Shown piece by piece: positions 1 to 6,532 of a stretch of 7,373 nucleotides of DNA. The stretch is from NCBI GenBank assembly GCA_947460915.1, contig CANHKJ010000149.1, positions 1-7,373 of the forward strand. The letters are read 5' to 3'. Origin of the DNA: Verrucomicrobiia bacterium. Its GTDB lineage: Bacteria; Verrucomicrobiota; Verrucomicrobiia; Verrucomicrobiales; Akkermansiaceae. The translations under genes were made by a program, and so were the position numbers. The notes under the pieces were generated by a model. That model searched no databases. It was given only the letters and a program-made list of their open reading frames with translations, and was not told the origin of the DNA. Each line of letters begins with the position of its first letter. Positions within the stretch are counted from its first letter, which is position 1.

Positions 1-747
1 CCGCACACTCCTCCGGATCGCTTGTTCAAAAAGTATGCAAGCAAAACCAACTCCCCACACATCGCTCGCTACTGGGCCATGTGCGAGTGGTTTGATGAAA
101 CCTGCGGTGAGTTACTATCTCATCTCGAAAGTCAAAAACTCGCCGAAAATACCATCGTCATCTACGTTGCTGACAATGGCTGGATTCAGTCCCCATCAGC
201 CGCAAAATACGCACCCAAAAACAAAACAACACCCTATGATGCCGGACATCGCACGCCGGTTTTGATCCGTTGGCCGGCACGTGTCAAAGCAACAAAATCA
301 GAAGCTATGGCCTCATCGATCGACTTCGTGCCCACAGTCTTAGCAGCGCTCGATTTGCCCGTGCCAGCCGACCTCAAAGGAATCAACCTGCTCGATCACA
401 AAGCGGTGCAAGCACGCCAACACGTCTTCGGCGAGGATTTCACCATCCGTTCACAATCGCTCGATGATCCCGCCGCCAATGTGCTGTGGCGCTGGGTCAC
501 CGATGGCCGCTGGCGTCTGGTTTTGCCGCGGACTTACGACACCGCAGACGCGCTGAAAAAAATCCCGTCTGACAAGTATATCAGCCCCGATCTCATGGTC
601 ACACTCAAGGCCGCACAGCCGATGCTTTTCGATTTGAAAGCCGATCCCAAAGAAGAAAACAACATCGCCGCGGCCCACCCTGAAATCGTCAAAGACCTCC
701 GCGCGAAACTCGACGCTCATTGGACTCCCCAAATGACTCCGCGTTGA
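1..747 (+). CDS. Sulfatase (S1 family, arylsulfatase A-like), C-terminal part
   Basis: This hydrolyses sulfate esters, most likely on sulfated polysaccharides or glycans outside the cytoplasm. The reading frame is open from base 1, so the gene starts upstream; 248 codons are visible before the TGA at 745-747. Visible signs of the family: 'VADNGW' (the DNG starts at base 172), which in S1 sulfatases supplies metal-binding Asp/Asn residues; then 'KTTPYDAGHRTPVLIRWP', matching the conserved 'K..pYegG.RvP.iirWP' block; then 'SSIDFVPTVLAALDLPVP'; and the typical tail 'LFDLKADPKEENNIAAAHPEIV'. The CxPSR/CxAxR cysteine that becomes formylglycine, and any signal peptide, lie outside the window. Family assignment is firm. 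The substrate and S1 subfamily are unknown. The neighbouring beta-repeat protein and hydrolase suggest a polysaccharide-use locus, which is inference. Confidence 0.93.
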   Translation, partial: PHTPPDRLFKKYASKTNSPHIARYWAMCEWFDETCGELLSHLESQKLAENTIVIYVADNGWIQSPSAAKYAPKNKTTPYDAGHRTPVLIRWPARVKATKSEAMASSIDFVPTVLAALDLPVPADLKGINLLDHKAVQARQHVFGEDFTIRSQSLDDPAANVLWRWVTDGRWRLVLPRTYDTADALKKIPSDKYISPDLMVTLKAAQPMLFDLKADPKEENNIAAAHPEIVKDLRAKLDAHWTPQMTPR

Positions 748-982
748 AGTGATCAAGATCGCAAACTTTTCGAAATTCATCAGAATCATCATATTTCGAG
801 AAAATCGAAAACCTACCCGAGCGCACAATACAGATTTTCGCAAAAAAACCTTGCCGTAGCTGCGGCAAAAGAGTAATTGGTTTTTCAGTCAAATCAACCC
901 TAATAAATCCAAGCAACCCACTTGAGTTCATATCGTGGCTACGTACGATATGAGAACCAAAAAAGTCTCCACAATTATACCT
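748..982 (+). other. Intergenic leader with stem-loops ahead of the beta-repeat gene
   Basis: This 235-base gap separates the sulfatase stop from the preferred start of the next gene. It contains a perfect 6-bp stem-loop at 794-810 (TTTCGA, loop GAAAA, TCGAAA) and a larger composite hairpin at 844-885, listed separately. It is AT-richer than its flanks. No convincing promoter or Shine-Dalgarno sequence is visible; TTGGTT (877-882) and TAATAA (901-906), spaced 18 bases, are only a weak sigma70-like match. A promoter for the downstream gene probably lies here because the gap is long and holds a terminator-like element, but that is inference. Confidence 0.4.
844..885 (+). terminator. Probable terminator hairpin after the sulfatase gene
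   Basis: The inner stem TTGCCG (851-856) pairs with CGGCAA (863-868). The outer stem AAAAACC (844-850) pairs with GGTTTTT (879-885), with an unpaired stretch AAAGAGTAATT (about 869-878) on the 3' side. The structure ends in a run of five T, as expected for an intrinsic terminator on the + strand. The large bulge makes it weaker than a classic one. It could instead be a leader regulatory hairpin for the gene at 983, or act in the opposite direction, since the - strand also runs into a T tract. Confidence 0.4.
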
Positions 983-3900
983 ATGAAACCAAAATATCAA
1001 TCCGCGTCATCCCTGCGAACCGCCATTTTCGCTATCCCCAGTTACATTCTCCTTGCCAGCACAGCATCTCAGGCAGCTGATTACAATTACGGCACTGCTA
1101 CCGAAAATTTCTCAATATCAGCAACCGACCAAGCGCGCAGACAGGGCGGCGGCACGACTGCTGGACTCGGCTTAGGCGATAACGGCTGGGGCTCCGTCTA
1201 TGATCGTGGTGGCGATCGGGACGTCACCTACATGCACTTTAACCTCTCATCACTGGCCGGCGGAACGATCAATGGCACGGTCAATCTCAGTTGGACCATC
1301 GATGCCACTTGGGGCGGAACCATCAACGGCGCAATCGTCGGTAGCGCGACCAATGCATGGAGTTACCCTGGCAACACGGGTGGAATCACGACCATCAGCG
1401 GCGCGGATCCCAGCGGCAGCTACTCCAGCGGCCAAACCGCAACAGCCGTGATTGACAACTCAACCTTCCAAGGTTTCGCAACCAATCTTAGTGCCTTCCA
1501 CGGTCTAGCGATTACGGCTGGCGCTGGCTCCTCGGCGCATTTTTCCGGACCCGCTGTGCTCACCGGCAATGCCACCACGGGGCTTATCACGGTAGGTGGC
1601 GGCACGGACTGGAGTGCCGCAGCTTGGAACAGCGGCACCTCCACTCTTTCCATCTCGGGATCGAGCGATGTCAGCGGAGGCTCAATCACGATGCGCACAG
1701 GTGGCACGATCTCAGTCACAGATTCCGCCACGCTCAGTGCAGGCTCTTTCTCAGGGGGCATCACGAATGCAGGCGCCCTCGCATTCGGAAGCTCCTCGAA
1801 TCAAACTCTCAGCGGCGTCATCTCTGGCAGTGGGTCGCTCGCCAAGAGCGGAACAGGTACCTTGACGCTCTCCGCTGCCAATTCCTACAGCGGCGGCACA
1901 ACAATATCGGCAGGTATTTTGCAAGCAGGAAGTAATTCGGCGCTCGGTAGCAACGGCTCGGCCATTATCGTCAATAGCGGTGCTACGCTCGACATCAATG
2001 GTTCTGCTCTCCAAGGATACACGCAAAATATCCAGATCGCTGGCGCTGGCGCAGATAGCTCAATCGGCGCGCTCGTCAACACAGGTGGTGATAATCTCAA
2101 CGCGATTCGTGGAATCACCCTGACGGGCAATACGAGCATCGGCGGCGATGGCGGGCGCTGGGACATTGGGCGATTGGACTTCAACTCCGATCCTAACAAT
2201 ACCGTGAACCACATCGATGGTGGTGGGTTTGTCTTGACTAAGGTAGGGAGTGGTGAAGTCGGACTACTCACAGGCGCGACGAATCTTGCAGGTTTCGTCT
2301 TGGATGGCGGCAAGATTACCCCGCATGAAAACACCTCCCTTGGCACCGCCCCAATCACGATCAATGCGGGCATCTTCAATACTTGGGCTGGGCTGACATT
2401 GGCGAACAATTTTACGTTGAACGGCGGCAAGATTCAGCAAGTTGACAACTTCAACGACAACTACACCGGCGCATTTACCGTGAACTCTGCGGTGGAGTTC
2501 TATGCCAACAACGGCAGTATCACTCTCAGTGGCCCAGTCTCTGGCGTTGGGGCTCTGAATAAAACAGGCGGTGGCACTTTGCGGCTATCAGGCGACAATT
2601 CGCATACTGGCACACTCACGATCAATGGTGGTCACGTCCGTTTTGGAAGCTCCACGAATTATGCCATCCGCGGAAATGTCGAGCTGATTAATCCAGGCTC
2701 TTTTCTTGTGATGGAGCAGCCCAATCAGTTCGGACCCAACGTAGATTTGCTTTTTAACTCAAGCGGTGCTCACAACGAGTTCGCACTCTACGGCAACAAT
2801 CAGACCATCGCCTCGCTCGCATCAGCGAACCAGTATGCCGTGGTGCAAAACTCCCATGGCGGCTTCGGAGCGGCCAGCGCAAGCGGCACACTGACAGTCA
2901 ACCAGAGTACCGATACGACCTATTCTGGTATCATTCGCAACAATACCGGCAATGATGCCTACTCTCTCGCACTGATCAAAAGCGGTAGCGGCACACTCAC
3001 ACTCGCGGCAAACACCGCGCACACCGGCGGCACTACGGTAGATGGCGGCGTGCTTGAAGTCGCAGGATCAAACTACGGAAATGGAAACCTGCGCGGAACG
3101 GTGACCGTGAACACTGATGGCGAGCTCCGCTATACCGGCGGCGATGGCACGGGATTCGGCTACAATAACGGCAATAAAATCGACACGCTTACTATCAACG
3201 GCGGATTGGTGGATGCACAGCATGTTTCACACGTGTGGAATGCCACAGTAAACATGACTGGCGGCGAGTTGCGAGTGAACGGCGGGGTCAGCGACCCAGC
3301 TGGCTTACATTTCGAATGGGGGAACAGTTCGGTGAACACCTTTGCTAGTGCAGATACAGCAACCATCTCTGGTCGCATTCGCATTCGTCCTGACTCCAGC
3401 CCAAACGTCACTTTTACTGTGGCTGATGGATCTGCAGCTACCGACCTGCTCGTGAGTGCCGCCATCACTCAAACGGGTACAAGCAGCGTGACCAAAGCTG
3501 GGCCAGGCACCATGAAGCTCACCGGCGAGAACCGTTACTCCGGCCGCACCATAGTCCAAGAGGGTACACTGATCCTCGAACAAGCATCACTCAATGACAC
3601 TGCCGACGTCGAACTGGAGACCACGGGCACAACCATGCAACTCGACTTCGTAGGCACCGATGTCATCGACGAACTACTCATCGATGGCTTGCTCATGCCC
3701 AGTGGCACATGGGGACGCATCGGTCATCCTACAGCTCAGCACACCTCCAGCCAGATCACTGGTGACGGACTGCTCTATGTGGCCTACGGCACGTACACGG
3801 GCTGGGCCAGCAGAAACGGTGCCACTAGTCAAACCCCAGAGCAAGACCACGACAACGACGGTGTGCCTAACGGCATCGAATACTTCATGGGTCAAACTGG

Positions 3901-4117
3901 CTCATCGTTCACCTCCATGCCCGGCTTGGACGCAACCAACACAGTAACTTGGGCTATGGATCCGACCTACAACGGCACTTGGCAGGTGCAAACCTCGGCT
4001 GACCTCAGCACCTGGACGAACGTGTCTGGCACTGATAACGGCAACTCAGTCTCCTACACCCTACCAACTGGTTTAGAAAAACAATTCCTCCGCCTGCTCG
4101 CAACGCCTACCCCCTAA
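983..4117 (+). CDS. Secreted autotransporter-associated beta-strand repeat protein with N-terminal DNRLRE-like module
   Basis: A 1044-residue surface or secreted protein. I chose ATG 983 because it gives a standard signal peptide (MKPKYQ... then a hydrophobic stretch ending ASTASQA, cleavage near residue 31). GTG 935 and ATG 950 are in frame but would put 11-16 extra residues ahead of the signal. Residues about 35-195 look like a DNRLRE-type or carbohydrate-binding module ('DVTYMHFNLSSLAGGTINGTVNLSW' region, from residue 80). Four clear autotransporter-associated repeats (TIGR02601/PF12951 type, 'SG.isG.G.l.KsG.GtLtLs..N.ysGgTti..G.L..g') lie at residues 276-317, 515-556, 647-696 and 824-867, with decayed copies between them. 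Near the C-terminus is a DxDxDG-type Ca-binding loop, 'DHDNDGVPNGIEYFMG' (residues 955-970). A beta-rich module 'WQVQTSADLSTWTNV...KQFLRLLA' ends the protein. There is no C-terminal beta-barrel translocator and no PEP-CTERM anchor. The role is probably adhesion or glycan binding at the surface; this is inference. Confidence 0.85.
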   Translation: MKPKYQSASSLRTAIFAIPSYILLASTASQAADYNYGTATENFSISATDQARRQGGGTTAGLGLGDNGWGSVYDRGGDRDVTYMHFNLSSLAGGTINGTVNLSWTIDATWGGTINGAIVGSATNAWSYPGNTGGITTISGADPSGSYSSGQTATAVIDNSTFQGFATNLSAFHGLAITAGAGSSAHFSGPAVLTGNATTGLITVGGGTDWSAAAWNSGTSTLSISGSSDVSGGSITMRTGGTISVTDSATLSAGSFSGGITNAGALAFGSSSNQTLSGVISGSGSLAKSGTGTLTLSAANSYSGGTTISAGILQAGSNSALGSNGSAIIVNSGATLDINGSALQGYTQNIQIAGAGADSSIGALVNTGGDNLNAIRGITLTGNTSIGGDGGRWDIGRLDFNSDPNNTVNHIDGGGFVLTKVGSGEVGLLTGATNLAGFVLDGGKITPHENTSLGTAPITINAGIFNTWAGLTLANNFTLNGGKIQQVDNFNDNYTGAFTVNSAVEFYANNGSITLSGPVSGVGALNKTGGGTLRLSGDNSHTGTLTINGGHVRFGSSTNYAIRGNVELINPGSFLVMEQPNQFGPNVDLLFNSSGAHNEFALYGNNQTIASLASANQYAVVQNSHGGFGAASASGTLTVNQSTDTTYSGIIRNNTGNDAYSLALIKSGSGTLTLAANTAHTGGTTVDGGVLEVAGSNYGNGNLRGTVTVNTDGELRYTGGDGTGFGYNNGNKIDTLTINGGLVDAQHVSHVWNATVNMTGGELRVNGGVSDPAGLHFEWGNSSVNTFASADTATISGRIRIRPDSSPNVTFTVADGSAATDLLVSAAITQTGTSSVTKAGPGTMKLTGENRYSGRTIVQEGTLILEQASLNDTADVELETTGTTMQLDFVGTDVIDELLIDGLLMPSGTWGRIGHPTAQHTSSQITGDGLLYVAYGTYTGWASRNGATSQTPEQDHDNDGVPNGIEYFMGQTGSSFTSMPGLDATNTVTWAMDPTYNGTWQVQTSADLSTWTNVSGTDNGNSVSYTLPTGLEKQFLRLLATPTP
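1808..3583 (+). repeat. Four degenerate autotransporter-associated repeat units within the large gene
   Basis: Protein-level repeats of about 42-50 residues are encoded at 1808-1933, 2525-2650, 2921-3070 and 3452-3583. Each has the pattern SG-x-[IV]-[SR]..., a central K[ST]G.G.[LM].L turn, an N..[YH][ST]G pair of residues, and a closing [ED]GG.L or G.L strand. They align at protein level but have diverged at DNA level, so they are old duplications rather than recent tandem copies. Each unit probably forms one rung set of a beta-helix. A fifth, poorly preserved copy seems to lie near 2228-2330 ('FVLTKVGSGEVGLLTGATNLAGF'). Confidence 0.75.
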
Positions 4118-4137
4118 TGTAGAAAGAAGACCGAAAA

Positions 4138-4181
4138 ATGGTGGATCGGAGCGTGGGTGAATCATGCCTACGATCCATCAT
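4138..4181 (+). other. Strong intergenic RNA hairpin
   Basis: ATGGTGGATCG (4138-4148) pairs with CGATCCATCAT (4171-4181), giving 11 pairs with one G-U wobble around a 22-base loop. The wobble pairs only in RNA from the + strand; the - strand would carry a C-A mismatch. That suggests the hairpin works in + strand transcripts, between the beta-repeat gene and the hydrolase gene. No T tract follows, so it is not a classic intrinsic terminator. It could be a 3'-end stabiliser, an RNase processing site or a protein-binding site. The rest of the gap 4118-4270 shows nothing else recognisable apart from the ribosome-binding sequence. Confidence 0.45.
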
Positions 4182-4259
4182 AGTCCCGAAAACCCAGGCT
4201 ACGACTCAACCTTGTTGGCATTCGTTTGCTCGCTGCCGATACGCAGCCAATAGATCACT

Positions 4260-4265
4260 GGGAAA
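4260..4265 (+). promoter_or_regulatory. Ribosome binding site for the secreted hydrolase
   Basis: GGGAAA lies 5 bases ahead of ATG 4271. It is a partial Shine-Dalgarno match and supports ATG 4271 over the in-frame TTG at 4226, which would place 15 extra residues ahead of the signal peptide. Confidence 0.45.
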
Positions 4266-4270
4266 ACTTT

Positions 4271-5527
4271 ATGAAGCACATACTCCATTTCCTCTTCACC
4301 TGCGCCCTGTTATTCTCGCCTCTCCATGCAGAAGATCGCGAGCAAATCGGTCTCTGGAATCTCACGGAGTTGAAACGCGCTCCTGCGATGCATTGGTTGA
4401 CGCAGACGGGTTCGGTACATGCTTTGCTCTATACGGGTGAAAATTATAAGGGCCAGAGCACCGAGGTATTCGCCTATTATGCATCGCCCCTCACACTCGG
4501 TGAAGCGAAGCCCGGCACGAAGTTTCCTGGCGTGGTGCTGATTCATGGCGGCGGTGGAACGGCATTCGCGGAATGGGCGCATCTGTGGGCCAAGCGCGGC
4601 TATGCGGCGATCGCGATGGATTTGTCCGGCAGTAAACCGAACGATCTCATCTTCGATGCAAAGGGAAATCCCGTAGCAGGCCAAGCTCACAATCCACAAA
4701 CCCGCAAACGCTTGCCAAACGGCGGCCCCGATCAAGGACATGGAGAGAAGTTCGATACCATCGGCGGCGATGTCTCGGACGACTGGCCCTATCACGCGGC
4801 GGCAAGTGTTATCCGTGCGCATTCGTTGCTGCGCTCATTTCCCGAAGTCGATGCCGATCACACCGCAGTGACCGGCATCAGTTGGGGCGGCTACACCACC
4901 AGTCTCGTGGCCTCGCTCGATGATCGCTTCAAAGCAGCAGTGCCCGTGTATGGTTGTGGTTTTTTGCACGAAGGTGAATCGGTGCAAAAGCCATCCATCG
5001 ACAAACTCGGCGACCGTAGCGATGACTGGGTGAAAGCCTACGATCCATCAAGCCTGCTTCCACGTTGCCGCGTGCCGATCCTTTGGGTCAATGGCACGAA
5101 CGATGTGCATTATCCGCTCGATAGTTACCAGAAAAGCTTCGATGTGATTCCAGGTAATAAGCAGATCCGCATCGAAGTGAAAATGCCCCACGGTCATCCA
5201 CCAGGCTGGGCCCCGCAGGAGATCGGGTTGTTCATCGATTCCTTTTGTCGAAATGGCAAACCACTCGCCGTGCCGGGCAAGATCACTACTCAGGGCGATA
5301 CCATCCAACTCAGCTTCGAGAGTGCCGTGCCCTTGAAATCCGCCGCATTGCATTTCACCACCGACAGCGGCCTGCGCTCGAATCGCGAGTGGAAAAACCT
5401 ACCCGCGCAGATTGAAAAAGGCATCGTCACCGCGCCGAAGCCTCCTACCGATGCGAACACTTGGTTCATTTCACTCACCGACGAACGCGGCGCGATGGTG
5501 ACAAGCACTGTTCAATTTCAGCCATGA
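4271..5527 (+). CDS. Secreted alpha/beta hydrolase (dienelactone hydrolase / prolyl-oligopeptidase-like esterase)
   Basis: A 418-residue exported serine hydrolase, probably a carbohydrate or xylan-type ester esterase rather than a peptidase; this is inference from context. The signal peptide is MKHILHFLFTCALLFSPLHA, cleaved near residue 20. The hydrolase fold is marked by the oxyanion-hole strand 'GVVLIHGGGG' (H92-G96), the nucleophile elbow 'GISWGG' with Ser204, an acid in 'WVNGTNDVHYPLD' (D278, or possibly D284), and a His in 'MPHGH' (H307 or H309). The triad is therefore complete. Residues about 330-418 form a separate C-terminal module ('PGKITTQGDTIQLSFESAVPLKSA...') that looks like a beta-sandwich. 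The length fits secreted two-domain family members. The gene follows the beta-repeat gene by 153 bases on the same strand. Its stop codon overlaps an ATG (ATGA at 5524-5527), but no convincing downstream partner follows. Exact substrate class is uncertain. Confidence 0.88.
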   Translation: MKHILHFLFTCALLFSPLHAEDREQIGLWNLTELKRAPAMHWLTQTGSVHALLYTGENYKGQSTEVFAYYASPLTLGEAKPGTKFPGVVLIHGGGGTAFAEWAHLWAKRGYAAIAMDLSGSKPNDLIFDAKGNPVAGQAHNPQTRKRLPNGGPDQGHGEKFDTIGGDVSDDWPYHAAASVIRAHSLLRSFPEVDADHTAVTGISWGGYTTSLVASLDDRFKAAVPVYGCGFLHEGESVQKPSIDKLGDRSDDWVKAYDPSSLLPRCRVPILWVNGTNDVHYPLDSYQKSFDVIPGNKQIRIEVKMPHGHPPGWAPQEIGLFIDSFCRNGKPLAVPGKITTQGDTIQLSFESAVPLKSAALHFTTDSGLRSNREWKNLPAQIEKGIVTAPKPPTDANTWFISLTDERGAMVTSTVQFQP

Positions 5528-5628
5528 AAATACATATTTCAGATGATTCAACAATGACGGAAATTGAATATGCAAGAGATCAGCAAATTGATCCATATTG
5601 GTTGATTGGCGTTTGTGGCAGTTGGGAG

Positions 5629-6006
5629 TTAATGCGTGGCTCCTCGTGACAGGCGGTATGCCGCTGAGAAAAAAATGATACAAGAAAGCAAGGTAATAGC
5701 ACTAACGACGTAGGATAAGCGAAGGGGCTGCAACGCGTATCCGACGGCCTGAGCTAGAGAATGAACAGCGTCCGATGAGACTTCGGCAGGAGGTGCCATA
5801 AAATATGACGCGCCAATGTGGAAGAACGCGAAACCCACAATCACGGCAACGGCGCTCGCGGCCATGAGAGGGAAAGCGAATCGACGCGCTCTAGGATGCA
5901 GGTTCAGTGCCAGGCCCGTGAAGAAAAGCAGACCGACGAGTGGCGCAAAAGTCTGAAAAGCCCAGTCTGGAATGAAGTCAATAAGGTGGTGGATCTTGTA
6001 GTTCAT
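5629..6006 (-). CDS. Small three-helix membrane protein of unknown function
   Basis: A 125-residue integral membrane protein that I do not recognise. It starts at ATG 6004-6006 (- strand) and ends with TAA at 5629-5631. Three hydrophobic helices are predicted by eye at residues about 16-36, 43-70 and 95-117. They are separated by a basic loop (HPRARR, residues 37-42), which suggests a cytoplasmic side, and by a polar linker with Pro and Asp/Glu (residues 72-83). The C-terminus is short and basic ('YRLSRGATH'). Codon use and the sharp hydrophobic pattern make this a real gene rather than a shadow frame. No Shine-Dalgarno sequence is visible. It converges on the hydrolase gene with about 100 bases between stops, and an inverted repeat lies 71 bases ahead of its start. 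It has no evident functional link to the upstream locus. Confidence 0.7.
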   Translation of the reverse strand: MNYKIHHLIDFIPDWAFQTFAPLVGLLFFTGLALNLHPRARRFAFPLMAASAVAVIVGFAFFHIGASYFMAPPAEVSSDAVHSLAQAVGYALQPLRLSYVVSAITLLSCIIFFSAAYRLSRGATH

Positions 6007-6076
6007 GTTGGTATTGGGTTGATTGGTAATTCTCGAAAGTGTCCAATTTGAGCAGTCGCCAGGAAACGCCTAATGT

Positions 6077-6148
6077 ATAGCTCATCCACGGCGGGGATGG
6101 AAGCCCGAATTCAAAGAAGGACGTTACCCGCCGTTGGATGTAGCTTAT
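6077..6148. repeat. Long imperfect inverted repeat, attC-like
   Basis: The left arm ATAGCTCATCCACGGCGGG (6077-6095) pairs with the right arm at 6127-6148 over 19 base pairs: CGGCGGG with 6127-6133, CATCCA with 6135-6140, AGCT with 6142-6145, AT with 6147-6148. The only interruptions are three single unpaired T bases (6134, 6141, 6146), all in the right arm. The loop is 31 bases. The right arm contains GTTGGAT (6133-6139), which fits the integron R' core GTTRRRY; the left arm has ATCCAC where the partner RYYYAAC would be expected, so it is incomplete. One-sided bulges are a known property of folded attC sites. No integrase or cassette array is visible. It could equally be a terminator-type or regulatory palindrome ahead of the - strand membrane gene. 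Confidence 0.5.
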
Positions 6149-6221
6149 TCTCCTGATTCTTTTGCATTGGTGCCCAGCGACATTGAGTGAACCGAACCCA
6201 GCACAACCCAATAAAATAAGG

Positions 6222-6273
6222 CTGCGAGGTCCCCCTCGCAGATCCCAGCGTGCGAAACTACCGCACTAGGCTC
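6222..6273 (-). ncRNA. Group II intron domains V and VI (remnant)
   Basis: Domain V lies at 6241-6273 on the - strand. It begins GAGCC with the AGC catalytic triad, continues through a GTGCG/CGCAC upper stem and ends GCTGGGATC. It resembles the 3' end of many bacterial introns, including the familiar 'EEPxAVVxHAGIC' spurious translation of this region. A perfect 8-bp hairpin follows (CTGCGAGG, loop GGGA, CCTCGCAG), where domain VI should be. It is short and has no obvious bulged branch-point adenosine. It is followed on the - strand by CCTTATTTTATT, so it could also act as a weak terminator. Confidence 0.75.
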
Positions 6274-6327
6274 CTCGGATAGAAGCGCAAACAGAGCGCG
6301 TGGATTGATTCATTTGATCGCTTTGAT

Positions 6328-6519
6328 TCATGCAGGCTTGGGCGGTGGCGTCAATCCATTCTTCGGGTATTCTTCCACGATGCGTGCTATGGGTAGATCC
6401 CATGTGTGCCAGCGTTCTGTGAAGGTTTTCTTTGTCATGGATCGTCGCTGGCTACGACGGTTCAACCATTTGAAGAGGAATAGATAGCCCCCAACGTTGA
6501 CAAATTCCCCCGTTTTCAT
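6328..6519 (-). pseudogene. ltrA-like: Group II intron reverse transcriptase/maturase, C-terminal remnant
   Basis: The visible ORF is 63 residues. Residues 13-27 ('LFLFKWLNRRSQRRS') match the highly conserved C-terminal block of intron-encoded LtrA-type proteins, whose usual form is 'LLyKWLNRRSQRrSynWe.F'. It continues to 'LPIARIVEEYP' (residues 42-52), matching the 'LPxPRIxx' ending. The full protein is normally about 400-600 residues, so the RT fingers and palm, with the YADD motif, and most of the maturase domain are missing. An in-frame TAG lies just upstream (6529-6531), and no homology to the family is visible beyond about 6500. The ATG at 6517-6519 is probably accidental. The fragment is not expected to be functional. 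Confidence 0.85.
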
Positions 6520-6532
6520 GAAGTCACTCTAG

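Larger units (their letters stand above)
6222..6519 (-). mobile_element. Truncated group II intron (3' end only)
   Basis: On the - strand this stretch carries, in the correct order, the C-terminus of a group II intron reverse transcriptase (6519-6328), a short linker, catalytic domain V (6273-6241) and a short domain VI-like hairpin (6241-6222). The intron 5' end, domains I-IV apart from this ORF tail, and the RT catalytic core are absent: just past 6520 the sequence turns into an unrelated coding remnant on the other strand. The element is therefore a dead 5'-truncated copy, as left by incomplete retrotransposition or later deletion. The exact boundaries are not visible. Confidence 0.8.

Noticed and set aside
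877..906. TTGGTT...TAATAA as a sigma70 promoter
   Set aside because: Only about half the consensus positions match, and TTGGTT overlaps the terminator-like stem; noted in the leader entry but not called.
935..982. GTG 935 or ATG 950 as start of the beta-repeat gene
   Set aside because: They add residues ahead of a well-formed signal peptide that begins at ATG 983, and no ribosome binding site supports them.
1885..2430. 181-residue - strand ORF inside the beta-repeat gene
   Set aside because: Low-complexity Pro/Ser/Val composition from antisense reading of Gly/Thr/Ser-rich repeats.
4138..4440. 100-residue + strand ORF beginning in the intergenic hairpin
   Set aside because: It overlaps the hydrolase gene out of frame, and its downstream half is a shadow of it.
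4310..4822. 170-residue - strand ORF inside the hydrolase gene
   Set aside because: Fully antisense to a gene with a complete catalytic triad; long shadows are expected in GC-rich coding DNA.
5578..5593. GATCA...TGATC stem between the convergent genes as a terminator
   Set aside because: Five pairs, low GC and no T tract on either side.
5650..5676. CAG(G)CGG/CCGCTG hairpin next to a run of A
   Set aside because: On the - strand the T run precedes the stem, on the + strand it is followed by A, and it lies inside the membrane gene's coding region.
5978..6211. 77-residue - strand ORF upstream of the membrane gene
   Set aside because: It spans the inverted repeat, starts at a TTG, overlaps the membrane gene start in another frame and has no protein-like pattern.
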